Assembly: GCA_013911065.1 (NCBI GenBank)
Contig: JACERV010000004.1
Span: forward strand, 116,857 to 180,856
DNA: 64,000 nucleotides
Direction: 5' to 3'
From: Ruminococcus sp.
Lineage (GTDB): Bacteria; Bacillota; Clostridia; Lachnospirales; Lachnospiraceae
Under the pieces are notes generated by a model, which saw only the letters and a list, made by a program, of their open reading frames with translations, did not search any database and was not told where the DNA came from. The position numbers were made by a program, and so were the translations under genes. Positions 43,538-52,371 of the stretch are shown here, in pieces (position 1 is the stretch's first letter; every line of letters starts with the position of its first letter).

Positions 43538-44537
43538 CATCAACATTTGTGTGGTTTATAATAGCCTGCGCCATCTTCTCCATATAGAGTAATTTCCCAT
43601 TGGGTGTGTAAGCCATATTATATTGATTGTTATTCAGCCCATAGTACACATTCCCATTCTTTACAGCTTTCAGATTCTGCCAGGTAGGACTGTCCGCTGT
43701 ATCTCCAAGTTTTCCATCATCACTAAAGTAAAAAATATGTTCTGCGTCAATCTTGGAAAAGTATTCTGCATCTACAACTTCACCCCAGACATCTTCAGGC
43801 ACACCTGCTGAAGGTTTCAGCTTCAATTCGTTAAATATAAGATCACCAGGCCCTGCTGTCCGATAAACATAATAAGAGCCAAAATGCACTGAGTTCGCTT
43901 CGATAACCGCAAAGGACTCATCACCAACAGCGGCCTTTACCTGTTCAGCAAGTTCAGCAGCTTTCGCATCGTAGGTCTCAAGCCACTCTGCCACAACATC
44001 CTCTTTGCCAAACCATTCACCCAGCTGCTGAAAGCGTCCGCGCCAATCTACAAAATTAATATCATCGCTGAGCATGACCGTAGGAGCAATGGCCTTTAAC
44101 TGGTCGTACACCTTTTCGTGACGGATGTTCATAATAATAAGATCTGGTTTTAATTCTGCTATCTTTTCTAGATTTAAATCCATAGTTCCAGAATAATTTC
44201 CCACTACTTCAACTTCATTTTTCATAAAGTAATCTTGAAGGTAATCCGGTACTGTCACGCCGTCAAACATACTGGTATTTGCTGAGCCGATAAATGGAAC
44301 CCCCATAACAATCAATTCATCTGCTGACCCCGATACGTCTACAATGCGCTGTGGGTTTTTAGGAATCTCAGCTGTTCCCTTCATATCCTCAATGGTTTTT
44401 ACAGTATCATTCGAATCAGCCTCTTCGTTGGACTTCGTTTGCTGGCCGGTTTTTTCCGAACTGTTTGGTGTGGCTGTGCAGGCAGTCATAAGTAATACTA
44501 AAATAAAACAAATCGGAATAATAAACTTTTTCTTCAT
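43530..44537 (-). CDS. Iron-siderophore substrate-binding lipoprotein
   Basis: A 335-residue class III binding protein. The signal peptide ends in LLMTAC (lipid Cys at residue 20), followed by a low-complexity linker and two lobes typical of FecB/FhuD-type proteins (NPQRIVDVSG, LKPDLIIMNIRHEKVYDQL). It captures a ferric siderophore or haem-like ligand for the transporter. It is the first gene of the operon; a DtxR-type box lies 40 bp upstream. Confidence 0.9.
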   Translation of the reverse strand: MKKKFIIPICFILVLLMTACTATPNSSEKTGQQTKSNEEADSNDTVKTIEDMKGTAEIPKNPQRIVDVSGSADELIVMGVPFIGSANTSMFDGVTVPDYLQDYFMKNEVEVVGNYSGTMDLNLEKIAELKPDLIIMNIRHEKVYDQLKAIAPTVMLSDDINFVDWRGRFQQLGEWFGKEDVVAEWLETYDAKAAELAEQVKAAVGDESFAVIEANSVHFGSYYVYRTAGPGDLIFNELKLKPSAGVPEDVWGEVVDAEYFSKIDAEHIFYFSDDGKLGDTADSPTWQNLKAVKNGNVYYGLNNNQYNMAYTPNGKLLYMEKMAQAIINHTNVDDE

Positions 44538-44576
44538 TTTGATCCTCCTATATGTAATCTAATTTTACAATCTTTA

Positions 44577-44592
44577 GTTAGATATCACTAAC
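44577..44592. promoter_or_regulatory. DtxR-type iron box (binding-protein side)
   Basis: GTTAG-N6-CTAAC (44577-44581 and 44588-44592) matches the half-sites and spacing of the second box at 44688-44703. Confidence 0.6.
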
Positions 44593-44680
44593 CATGATGA
44601 GTATAAGGAATATGAGAAAACTCTTCTACCCCCAAACGGATTCTTTTTGCCCCAAGACGGACAATCCGAATAAACTTTTC

Positions 44681-44710
44681 TTGACAAGTTAGATGCGTCT
44701 AACTTATAAT
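44681..44710 (+). promoter_or_regulatory. AraC-gene promoter with an embedded DtxR-type box
   Basis: TTGACA (44681-44686) and TATAAT (44705-44710) are 18 bp apart. The palindrome AAGTTAGA-TGCG-TCTAACTT (44686-44705) fills the spacer exactly. A bound iron-dependent repressor would block the promoter when iron is plentiful. Confidence 0.75.
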
Positions 44711-44775
44711 TAATACAAAAGAGTACCTTACCCTTGTTTTGTTTCTTATATCACGAAATATTAAGGATTGATAAA

Positions 44776-45714
44776 ATGTCGTATTTGCCATTAAAATTTG
44801 AAAATTCAAATATTTTCCCGAAAGAACGTATATCTGTTCGACCTGATTTACATATTATGCTATCTACCGGTATCCTGGAAAATAATATTTGCAGAAAAGC
44901 AGAATCAACTGCTCCTATATTCGAGTTATCTTATACCCGAAAGAATACCTTGCATGGAGAAGTAAACCGGACACCGGTTGAACTTCGCCCTGGATATGCA
45001 TCACTTGGGTTTTTGGGAGAAGCTGTCAGCCATTCAGAGTACGATAGAGGAGATAACATTCAGCTATATTCTATCTGGGTCAGCCCTTCTGCATTTGATT
45101 GTTTTTGTGAAGCTGTCTGCGGAAAGAGCAATATAGGATTTCGTTCTTTTCAAAAGGAAGCTTATTACTGCTGCAATTTTAAAAGTGATGCCCGGGAAGA
45201 GAGCATTATAAATAAGCTGGATTCATGCTTTTCAAATGGGTCCGGGTCTCTGAACAGACTTTTGCTGGAGAGTTATATTCTGGAACTGCTGTCTCTGAAT
45301 ATAGAAAGGCTGCTTTGTAAAGATTCTTTGGATGAACGCTTTTGTCAAATATCTAAATCTGATATAGAGAGATTGGTTTACGCCCGGGAAGTTCTTTTAA
45401 ATCGGCTGGAAACGCCTCCGACTTTACTTGAATTATCACGCATCATCCAGATGAATGATTGTAAATTGAAGCGGCTTTTTAAGGTATATTTTGGAAAAAC
45501 CGTTTATGAATTTGTTCGGGAACAACGATTGGAAAAGGCTTTTTCTTTGCTTGAAGAAGGGAATTATAACGTAAGCCAGACCGCATATGCTATAGGCTAT
45601 ACAAACATAAGCCACTTCTCAGAGGCGTTCCAGCAAAGATTTGGTGTTAGCCCCAGTTCACTTCTGCGAACCATGCGTTATCCTGTTTTGCAGGGTTTGC
45701 CGCAAAAGTTGTAG
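44776..45714 (+). CDS. AraC-family transcriptional regulator of iron uptake
   Basis: A 312-residue activator with a C-terminal AraC double helix-turn-helix (about 210-305: LLELSRIIQMNDCKLKRLF and TAYAIGYTNISHFSEAFQQRFG). The N-terminal domain is of the PchR/siderophore-sensing type. It is divergent from the siderophore ABC operon, so it probably activates it when the siderophore is present. ATG at 44776 is preferred to 44734. The 233 bp after its stop hold no convincing gene. Confidence 0.88.
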   Translation: MSYLPLKFENSNIFPKERISVRPDLHIMLSTGILENNICRKAESTAPIFELSYTRKNTLHGEVNRTPVELRPGYASLGFLGEAVSHSEYDRGDNIQLYSIWVSPSAFDCFCEAVCGKSNIGFRSFQKEAYYCCNFKSDAREESIINKLDSCFSNGSGSLNRLLLESYILELLSLNIERLLCKDSLDERFCQISKSDIERLVYAREVLLNRLETPPTLLELSRIIQMNDCKLKRLFKVYFGKTVYEFVREQRLEKAFSLLEEGNYNVSQTAYAIGYTNISHFSEAFQQRFGVSPSSLLRTMRYPVLQGLPQKL

Positions 45715-45947
45715 TTGTAGTATGGGAATCCAATATTTGATTCCGTCAGTCATCGCAGTCACTACACCTTGTACTTTTGAGGGTGCTTACTTGTCCAAAC
45801 CTTCCATCGTCGGGATTAGTTTTTGACATATTACATAAGTTCACATGACATCTCATATGCCCATTTTAAAGAATATTCTGATTGTCTTATTGTTATAAGT
45901 TTCTAGGTCCTGACATTACTTTATGGAATGTGGTGTCAGATATTCTT

Positions 45948-46802
45948 TTACAAATCACTCTTTTCCCCCAGCTTTGACAACGCTTTTTCCGATATAGAGT
46001 CCAATGTCTCAAGCTGTTTTACTACAGAATTACGGATGGTAACCAGACGGTCCGACTGACTCTTCCCCTGTTCAATTAAAATTGCATTATAACTTTCCAT
46101 ATTTGCCAAAACTAAAAGCTGATTTATGTTTGCTTCATCTCTGATATTTCCTTTTTTACCCGGGTTCTTTTCTCGCCATTGCTTTGCCGTCATGCCAAAA
46201 ACTGCTACATTCAGCATATCTGCTTCACTGGCATATTTCATAGAAATCTGGCATGATGTCAATTCTGGTGGAATCAACCTTTCTTTGATTGCATCCGTAT
46301 GTATTCGGTAATTAATTTTTGAAAGTTTACGGTGAAGGTTCCAATCAAGTGATAAACGACTGTTTTCATCCTTCTTTAGTCGCTTATAATCCTTGATAAT
46401 ATAAAGCTTAAATTCAGCCGAAATCCACGATGCAAACTCAAAAGCTATGTCAGAATGTGCATATGTTCCTCCGTATCGCCCAGCTTTTGACACAAGACCT
46501 ATTGCATTTACTGAAGTAATCCATTTCATTGGTGATAAAGTAAATACATTTAATCCTGCCTGTTTTCTAAACCCGTCGAATTCGACGGGTTTAAAATTTG
46601 GATTATGAAGACTTTCCCACAAGCCTAAAAACTCTATAGTGTCCCTGTTTCTCAACCAATTCCTAATTACATCATTTGGTTCGTCACTTTTATACCTTGC
46701 TATATCAGTAAGTGAAATAAATTCATTTTCAAAATCCACTGTATAAATATTAATGTCAACACCTTTGGCATGAATCGTTTCTTTAACTGGTACCTTTGCC
46801 AT
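45948..46802 (-). CDS. KilA-N domain protein
   Basis: A 284-residue protein with an N-terminal KilA-N/APSES-type DNA-binding domain (about 20-120: ENEFISLTDIARYKS, DVIRNWLRNRDTIEFLGLWE, GGTYAHSDIAFEFASWIS). The C-terminal part is helical (EANINQLLVLANMESYNA). KilA-N proteins occur as phage antirepressors and as free-standing genes in bacterial genomes. ATG at 46802 has GGGGGA 6 bp upstream. No other phage gene is nearby, so it may be a lone accessory gene; its role is unknown. Confidence 0.85.
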   Translation of the reverse strand: MAKVPVKETIHAKGVDINIYTVDFENEFISLTDIARYKSDEPNDVIRNWLRNRDTIEFLGLWESLHNPNFKPVEFDGFRKQAGLNVFTLSPMKWITSVNAIGLVSKAGRYGGTYAHSDIAFEFASWISAEFKLYIIKDYKRLKKDENSRLSLDWNLHRKLSKINYRIHTDAIKERLIPPELTSCQISMKYASEADMLNVAVFGMTAKQWREKNPGKKGNIRDEANINQLLVLANMESYNAILIEQGKSQSDRLVTIRNSVVKQLETLDSISEKALSKLGEKSDL

Positions 46803-46911
46803 ATGATCCCCCTTTCTTTTCATACAAGTAAATTAGGATATATTTAATTCCTGCCTTCCAAATTGGGAACGCTTCTTTCCGCCATATGACTGCTTCTTTT
46901 CCTGTTTTAAG

Positions 46912-46954
46912 AGAGCCTTAGTATGATACTTTAAATCTATCATACTTTGGCTCT
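46912..46954. repeat. Strong interrupted hairpin upstream of the KilA-N gene
   Basis: AGAGCC (46912-46917) and GTATGATA (46921-46928) pair with TATCATAC (46938-46945) and GGCTCT (46949-46954), with small internal loops and a 9-base apex. There is no T run on the minus strand, so it looks more like an operator or leader structure of the KilA-N gene than a terminator. Confidence 0.6.
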
Positions 46955-47040
46955 TTCCTCAATCCTTTCTGTGTCTGCTTTATAATTCAGTTCTTTAAGA
47001 TAGCTTGTTTATAGGGAATCTCATTCTTTTGGATGTAAAA

Positions 47041-47166
47041 TTAATTCATCACAAAAATAGTAATAATAACTATAAAAAGCGGTATGAAACCACCCAAGAT
47101 AGTTTCACCCGCTTTTTTGAAAGTGTTCCTTTTATCTGTTCGTAAATCGGTCTTAAATATCGCCAT
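47041..47166 (-). CDS. Possible 41-residue membrane peptide
   Basis: ATG at 47166 has a perfect AGGAGG (47173-47178) with 6-bp spacing. The reading starts MAIFKTDLRTDKRN and ends with a hydrophobic helix GGFIPLFIVIITIFVM. It lies after the UroD-family gene on the same strand. Against it, a terminator-like hairpin at 47074-47118 lies inside the reading, so the transcript may end before the stop codon. No homologue is recognised. Confidence 0.4.
   Translation of the reverse strand: MAIFKTDLRTDKRNTFKKAGETILGGFIPLFIVIITIFVMN
47074..47118. terminator. Bidirectional terminator-like hairpin
   Basis: AAAAAGCGG and GAAAC pair with GTTTC and CCGCTTTTT around a central loop, with T runs on both strands. 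On the minus strand it would end the methionine gamma-lyase/ABC/UroD operon. Confidence 0.65.
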
Positions 47167-47242
47167 TCACTTCCTCCTCTTCATTTTGGAGATTTATTTG
47201 TCGATGGTCTTTATCGTGGAGAAAGTATATATATGCTTTCAT
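47153..47242 (-). CDS. Possible 29-residue small ORF
   Basis: ATG at 47242 lies 13 bp after the UroD-family stop and follows AGGGTGAT. The reading MKAYIYFLHDKDHRQ ends in an acidic tail and overlaps the start of the 41-residue ORF by 14 bp, in the manner of coupled genes. It is short and has no recognised family. Confidence 0.25.
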   Translation of the reverse strand: MKAYIYFLHDKDHRQINLQNEEEEVNGDI

Positions 47243-47255
47243 ATCACCCTATTAA

Positions 47256-48374
47256 CTAATCCTCCATCCACAGGAGTTCCTGATTAATCGGATAACGCCC
47301 CAAGATCCGCGCCGCATCCATAAGTGCCATCATATTTTCCTCCGGCGTGTTCATGGGTGTCTGACATCCAGATGTCAACACATACCCCTTCGGTGAATCG
47401 TATGCCTTTCGGATACATTCCCTGGCAGAGCGAAGCACATCGTGAGGACTTCCCATGCGCATCACATCCACCGGCGGAACATTTCCCTGGATGCACATGT
47501 AAGGACCCAGCACCTGCTTCGCCTCTTCCATATCCTCCACATTATCCGGGCCAAAAGTACCGATTCCGGTGGAGATCAGTTTCTTCCACAGCTTCCGGCT
47601 GGTGCCGCAGATATGCAGCCCGCAGCCTCCGCCCCGGCTCTTAATATAATCCACATTTCTCTGAAAAAATGGAAGAGAGAACTTCTCATACTGGGACACA
47701 CGCAAAAGGGAGGTGGAACTCATCGGATCTGCAAATCCCACTCCGACACCCATATCCAGAAGTCTCTGAATGTAGCGATTATTATTCTCTGTGATAATCT
47801 CCATCATCTGGAGCACCTGATCCGGATGCTTCATCATTCCCTTCAGCAGAGTCTCTGCGCCGACCAGCATAGCTGCAACAGTAAATGGGCCGGTCACAGT
47901 TCCGCTGACAGGGACTTTATCCCCCAGCTTCTTTTTGACCAGCCTGAGTCCTTCCAAAATAATAGGGATCCTGCCGTCCCTATCTACATCCACCAGCCCT
48001 AAACAATCCACTTCCTTCAGGCTTTTGATTGCAGGTGTCTCCACCTGGGCAATGTTATAATCCGAATACTTAATCTTCGTCCCCATGGCCTCCGCCATTC
48101 CGCGGAGGGTTATGGATATCCCGGCTCCATCCGAATGATATTTCTCATAGATATACTCTTCCAGCGCACACATTTTCTCCGCAGAAAAATAATATTCTGT
48201 TAGCGTACATCCAATCAGGGGAGCCAATGTCTCCCCTGAATCGATGCAGCACAGAATCCGGTCCGCTTCCTTTCCCTCGCTCAAGAGCCTGCTTCGCTCC
48301 AGCGCTGTCAGTTCATCCTCCGGGACTTTAAGTCCGTGCAAATATTGTTCTATCATACTTCTTACGCCGTCCAT
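47256..48374 (-). CDS. UroD/MtaA-family methyltransferase-like protein
   Basis: A 372-residue TIM-barrel protein of the uroporphyrinogen decarboxylase superfamily. The zinc-binding pattern of the methylcobalamin:thiol methyltransferases is present, H-x-C in GLHICGTS and a later cysteine in TSGCQTPMN, while the UroD decarboxylase arginine motif at the N-terminus is not seen. It should therefore move methyl groups between a corrinoid and a thiol rather than make haem. No corrinoid protein gene is in the window. It overlaps the ABC permease by 13 bp; an ATG at 48356 is an alternative start. The neighbouring methionine gamma-lyase suggests S-methyl metabolism. Confidence 0.75.
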   Translation of the reverse strand: MDGVRSMIEQYLHGLKVPEDELTALERSRLLSEGKEADRILCCIDSGETLAPLIGCTLTEYYFSAEKMCALEEYIYEKYHSDGAGISITLRGMAEAMGTKIKYSDYNIAQVETPAIKSLKEVDCLGLVDVDRDGRIPIILEGLRLVKKKLGDKVPVSGTVTGPFTVAAMLVGAETLLKGMMKHPDQVLQMMEIITENNNRYIQRLLDMGVGVGFADPMSSTSLLRVSQYEKFSLPFFQRNVDYIKSRGGGCGLHICGTSRKLWKKLISTGIGTFGPDNVEDMEEAKQVLGPYMCIQGNVPPVDVMRMGSPHDVLRSARECIRKAYDSPKGYVLTSGCQTPMNTPEENMMALMDAARILGRYPINQELLWMED

Positions 48375-49120
48375 TTCAACAGATAATTCTTCAGCTGCTC
48401 AAACAACATCATCACGCAGACCAAAACCAATACCATGAATAAAAACCCGGCCCACACATTTGCATACAGACCGTAGTCAAAGTACCTTCGAACATAATAT
48501 CCAAGTCCGAAGGTTGCCCCGTACATCTCTGCAAATACCAGCATAACGAAGGAACTCCTCAGAGAATTGACAAAACCTCCGATGATGGACGGGCTGGCTG
48601 CCGGAAGGATGACCTTGAACATCAGCTTAACACCTTTTAACTCCAGTGTCCTGGCATTATCCAGATACCGCTTGTCGATCGTCTCGATTCCGGTGATGGT
48701 GGCAAACAAGGTTGCCCACACAGTTCCATAAAAAATCAAGAAGATTGAGGAAATCCAGAAATTTCCGGCAATCAGGATTACAAACGGAGAGAGCAGAATG
48801 GCCGGCACGCAGCTAAATGCGTAGATAAAGGGATGCAGTGCATTTCGCAGATACTTGCTCATTCCCAAAACCACACCCACGACCAGCGCAATCACCAGCG
48901 TGATTCCAATGGAGGGAATCAGCAGCTCGAATGACGCCAGCATGTTCTTCAACATGACTGTCCGCTGACTTACGAACGCTGCCCAGATATCTCCGATTGT
49001 CGGAAACATCATAGAGCCGAACACTTTGTTGTCGGATATGTGCTTATAGAGGAGTACAAGACCTGCTCCAAATGCCACTGTCAGCCAATATTTTTTTACA
49101 TAACCAAGAACCTTTTTCAA
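48362..49120 (-). CDS. NitT/TauT-family ABC permease
   Basis: A 252-residue inner-membrane permease (SsuC/TauC type) with about six helices and the EAA-like loop DNARTLELKGVKLMFKVILPAA that contacts the ATPase (key part ARTLELKG). It works with the binding protein and ATPase encoded upstream. Confidence 0.9.
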   Translation of the reverse strand: MKKVLGYVKKYWLTVAFGAGLVLLYKHISDNKVFGSMMFPTIGDIWAAFVSQRTVMLKNMLASFELLIPSIGITLVIALVVGVVLGMSKYLRNALHPFIYAFSCVPAILLSPFVILIAGNFWISSIFLIFYGTVWATLFATITGIETIDKRYLDNARTLELKGVKLMFKVILPAASPSIIGGFVNSLRSSFVMLVFAEMYGATFGLGYYVRRYFDYGLYANVWAGFLFMVLVLVCVMMLFEQLKNYLLKWTA

Positions 49121-49147
49121 AATATATTACCCCACATTCCTATCCAA

Positions 49148-50254
49148 CTACTGCAGTTCCTCATACATCTGTACCTGGCTGTCCCAGAAATCCGGATCAT
49201 CATCATAATACTTGTCCACACATGCGTCAAGAGCAGCCTTGTAGAGATTGTCATATACCACATCCTCAATTACGCTGTCATCCAGATCTGCATCGATAAG
49301 TCCTACCTCACGCTGGAAATGCCAGTTATCTACAACAGTCTTCTTAACGGTCGCAACGTTCAATTCATAGTGCTCAGTCTCATCCATATATGCCTTTACA
49401 TAGTCAAGATCTGCAGCTAACACTTCAGCCATAATCTCTGCGCACTCGTCTCTGTTTGCCTCAAAGTAGCACTGTGCACGTAGCAGCGCCTCATTGAGAA
49501 GCTTAACCGTAGTAGGATTCTCCTGTACCCATGTATTGCGTGCTACCATACGGCAGCAGGAATAGTTCGGTGTCACATCATCACAGTAAGCCATAATACC
49601 AATTCCCTCTGTATTCTTAATCATATACATACGGCCAGTTCCCATAACAGCATAGTCAATCTGTCCGTTCAGGATTGCTGCAATCTTATCTGCGTCGTTA
49701 TCAAACGGCACCCACTGAATGTCATTGTTGATATCGTATCCTGCCTCATGAATCTTGCTTGTAATGGCATAGGTTGTCGGGGAACCTCCAACTTTCTTAC
49801 CCACGAAATCAGTAGGTCCGTTCCACACGGTTCCTTCTTTCGCAATAATCGGCATACAGCCCTCCAGCATGAATCCGCCGATGATTGCAATATCATCGCC
49901 AGATGCAATCATCTGAAGAGGCTCATTCGTTCCAGAGTTGGATGCTATATCCACCTGTCCGTCCGAAACTCCCTGTAACTGTCCGTCATCCAGCGGCACT
50001 TCTTTCACATTCAGCCCAACATCCTCAAAATATCCCAGCTGAGTTGCAAGTGTCACAAGTACATTGCCACTGATCCCCTGAGCCCACACAACATCCGTTT
50101 TCTCCGGATCGTAGGAGTCCTTCGTCACCGAACTTATATCTGTCTTCTTCGTGTCCTCCGGCTTGCTGCCGGATTCTTTACTTCCGCCTCCGCAGGCAGT
50201 CAGGCCAAATGCCATCACTGCCACAAGCAGAATGGATACAATTCTTTTCTTCAT
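49148..50254 (-). CDS. NitT/TauT-type substrate-binding lipoprotein
   Basis: A 368-residue SsuA/NMT1-like binding protein. The signal peptide ends in FGLTAC. ATG at 50254 follows GGAGGAA, so the codons from 50269 are not used. The fold region VWAQGISGNVLVTLATQLGYF is the usual opening of this family, which binds sulfonates, thiamine precursors, nitrate and small organic molecules. The operon context points to a sulfur compound such as methionine or a methylated relative. Confidence 0.85.
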   Translation of the reverse strand: MKKRIVSILLVAVMAFGLTACGGGSKESGSKPEDTKKTDISSVTKDSYDPEKTDVVWAQGISGNVLVTLATQLGYFEDVGLNVKEVPLDDGQLQGVSDGQVDIASNSGTNEPLQMIASGDDIAIIGGFMLEGCMPIIAKEGTVWNGPTDFVGKKVGGSPTTYAITSKIHEAGYDINNDIQWVPFDNDADKIAAILNGQIDYAVMGTGRMYMIKNTEGIGIMAYCDDVTPNYSCCRMVARNTWVQENPTTVKLLNEALLRAQCYFEANRDECAEIMAEVLAADLDYVKAYMDETEHYELNVATVKKTVVDNWHFQREVGLIDADLDDSVIEDVVYDNLYKAALDACVDKYYDDDPDFWDSQVQMYEELQ

Positions 50255-50301
50255 CTGTTCTTCCTCCATCTTTTTACTCTCTGATTTCTATACAAAATGT
50301 A

Positions 50302-51105
50302 CTAGTTGTTTTGTCCTGCATTGGTGCGTTCCGCTACATCACGGTTAATGTAGTAGATCAGTTCATTCCTAAGTTTCAGAACATCCGGATTGTCAAAGAT
50401 ACTTTCTCTGGTGGCATGCATATCGCCCGGCACCTTCTTGTCATATATGATGTTACTCGGAGACTGACCAAATACGAGAATGCGGTTGGCAAGAAGAATG
50501 GCCTCATCCACATCATGGGTTACGAAAAATACGGTTTTCTTCTCATCCTCGTTATTCCACAAATCAACCAGAAGATCCTGCAGCTTGGCACGGGTAACCG
50601 CATCCAATGCTCCAAAAGGCTCGTCCATCAGAAGGATGGGCGGATCAATACTTAATGATCTCGCAATCGCACACCGCTGCTTCATACCCCCGGACAGCGC
50701 CTTGGGGAGTTTCTTGAATACCGTTCCATCAAGTCCAACCTTGCCCAGCATATCAACTGCAATCCCTTTCAGTTCCTTTTTGCTCTTCTTCGGATACTTC
50801 TGCTCAAGGGCCAGCATAATATTTTCTCCCGCCGTCATCCACGGAAAAAGTCCATAATCCTGGAATACTACACTCCGGTTCAGGCTTGCGCCCTTCATAT
50901 CTTCCCCGTTCATCTGGATCACACCGTTAGTAGGCGCCTCAAGGCCTGCCAGCAATCTTAAAAATGTACTCTTTCCACATCCGGACTGTCCGAGCAGACA
51001 TACAAACTCTCCATGTTCCACTTCTGCACTGATATCCTTCAGAATCAGACGCTCCGGCTGATCCTTGTATGCGAAGGAAAGATCTGTAATTTTAATTTCA
51101 CTCAT
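50302..51105 (-). CDS. NitT/TauT-type ABC ATPase
   Basis: A 267-residue ATPase (SsuB/TauB type). Walker A is LGQSGCGKST (about 36-45), the signature is LSGGMKQR and Walker B is ILLMDEPFGALD. It energises the importer formed with the adjacent permease and binding protein. Confidence 0.92.
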   Translation of the reverse strand: MSEIKITDLSFAYKDQPERLILKDISAEVEHGEFVCLLGQSGCGKSTFLRLLAGLEAPTNGVIQMNGEDMKGASLNRSVVFQDYGLFPWMTAGENIMLALEQKYPKKSKKELKGIAVDMLGKVGLDGTVFKKLPKALSGGMKQRCAIARSLSIDPPILLMDEPFGALDAVTRAKLQDLLVDLWNNEDEKKTVFFVTHDVDEAILLANRILVFGQSPSNIIYDKKVPGDMHATRESIFDNPDVLKLRNELIYYINRDVAERTNAGQNN

Positions 51106-51153
51106 TTGTACTGTTATCCTTTTTTCTGAATCTACATCAGTTTACAAAACTAT

Positions 51154-52371
51154 CTATAAGACTGCAAACGCCTGCCGGAAATCAGCAATGATATCCTCTG
51201 CATTTTCCAGACCCACAGACAGACGGATCAGGTCGTCCTTGATTCCGGCCTCTGCCCGTGCCTCAGGCGACATATTTGCATGTGTCATACTTGCCGGATG
51301 CTGGATGAGCGTTTCCGGATCTCCGAGACTTACAGCAATAGATGCAAGTTTCAGTGCATTTACAACCTTCTTGCAGGCGGTAAATCCGTCCATCCCATTC
51401 ACTTCATCCTTCAGTTCAAATGACATGAGGCCTCCAAAGTTCCCGTGCATGATTTTCCCGGCCAGCTCGTGCTGCGGATGACTCTCAAGCCCTGGATAAT
51501 AAACCTTCTTTACATAGGGAATACTCTCAAGGTACTTTGCAACTGCCATTCCATTCTCTGAGTGACGTGCCATACGAAGCTCCATGGTCTGCATTCCCCG
51601 AAGCATGAGGTATGCATCAAATGGACTCGGTGTCGTACCACAGATCTTAGAGGTGATATTCTTACGGATCGGCGTCACCAGTTCTTCGCTTCCGATAATT
51701 GCACCGGCAATTACATCCCCGTGTCCGTTGATGTACTTCGTGCAACTGTGAAGCACCAGATCTGCGCCTTCCTTCAGCGGATATACCTCCGGGGGCGGCG
51801 TAAATGTGTTATCCACTGCAACTATAATTCCATGCTCATGTGCAATCTCCGCAATAGCCGAAATATCTGTAAGCTCCATAGTCGGATTCGTCAGAGTCTC
51901 AAAATAAATCAGCTTCGTGTTTTCGCGGATTGCCTCCTTCACTGCGTCCAAGTCGTTTGTGTCCGCATATGTAACTTCAATCCCCAATTTACTCAACGTC
52001 TGCCGGAATACAATGTCTGTACATCCGTATACGCATTCCCCGCAGATAGCGTGGTCTCCGGCTGCCAGTGTCCCGAGCACAACGCCGCCTACTGCTCCCA
52101 TTCCAGATGCCGTTGCGACGCAAGATTCCCCACGCTCCAGAGCCGCAATTTTTGTCTCCAGCGCATCTACGGTAGGATTACCGCCCCGGGAATATGCGTA
52201 TCCCGGTGTCTCTCCGCTGAAAATCGAAGAGCCCTGCTCAACAGTCTCGAAACAGAATGTAGAGGTCTGGTAAATAGGCGTTGCCAGCGCGCCGTAAACT
52301 TTGTCCGGTCCCTGGCCCGCGTGGATAACGCAGGTGCCAAATCCCGTCTGTCCAAAATCAATCTCGTTCAT
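51154..52371 (-). CDS. Methionine gamma-lyase (PLP enzyme)
   Basis: A 405-residue trans-sulfuration-family PLP enzyme. The PLP lysine is in HSCTKYINGHGDV. The active-site cysteine of methionine gamma-lyase is present in VYGCTDIVF, where cystathionine gamma-lyases have glycine. Expected reaction: L-methionine to methanethiol, 2-oxobutyrate and ammonia. It is the first gene of an operon with an ABC importer and a UroD/MtaA-like protein. A role on homocysteine or S-methylcysteine cannot be excluded. Confidence 0.85.
   Translation of the reverse strand: MNEIDFGQTGFGTCVIHAGQGPDKVYGALATPIYQTSTFCFETVEQGSSIFSGETPGYAYSRGGNPTVDALETKIAALERGESCVATASGMGAVGGVVLGTLAAGDHAICGECVYGCTDIVFRQTLSKLGIEVTYADTNDLDAVKEAIRENTKLIYFETLTNPTMELTDISAIAEIAHEHGIIVAVDNTFTPPPEVYPLKEGADLVLHSCTKYINGHGDVIAGAIIGSEELVTPIRKNITSKICGTTPSPFDAYLMLRGMQTMELRMARHSENGMAVAKYLESIPYVKKVYYPGLESHPQHELAGKIMHGNFGGLMSFELKDEVNGMDGFTACKKVVNALKLASIAVSLGDPETLIQHPASMTHANMSPEARAEAGIKDDLIRLSVGLENAEDIIADFRQAFAVL

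Noticed and set aside
45746..45829. 27-codon minus-strand ORF starting MSKTNPDDGRFG between araC and the KilA-N gene
   Set aside because: No ribosome site, very short and no recognised family; reported only here.
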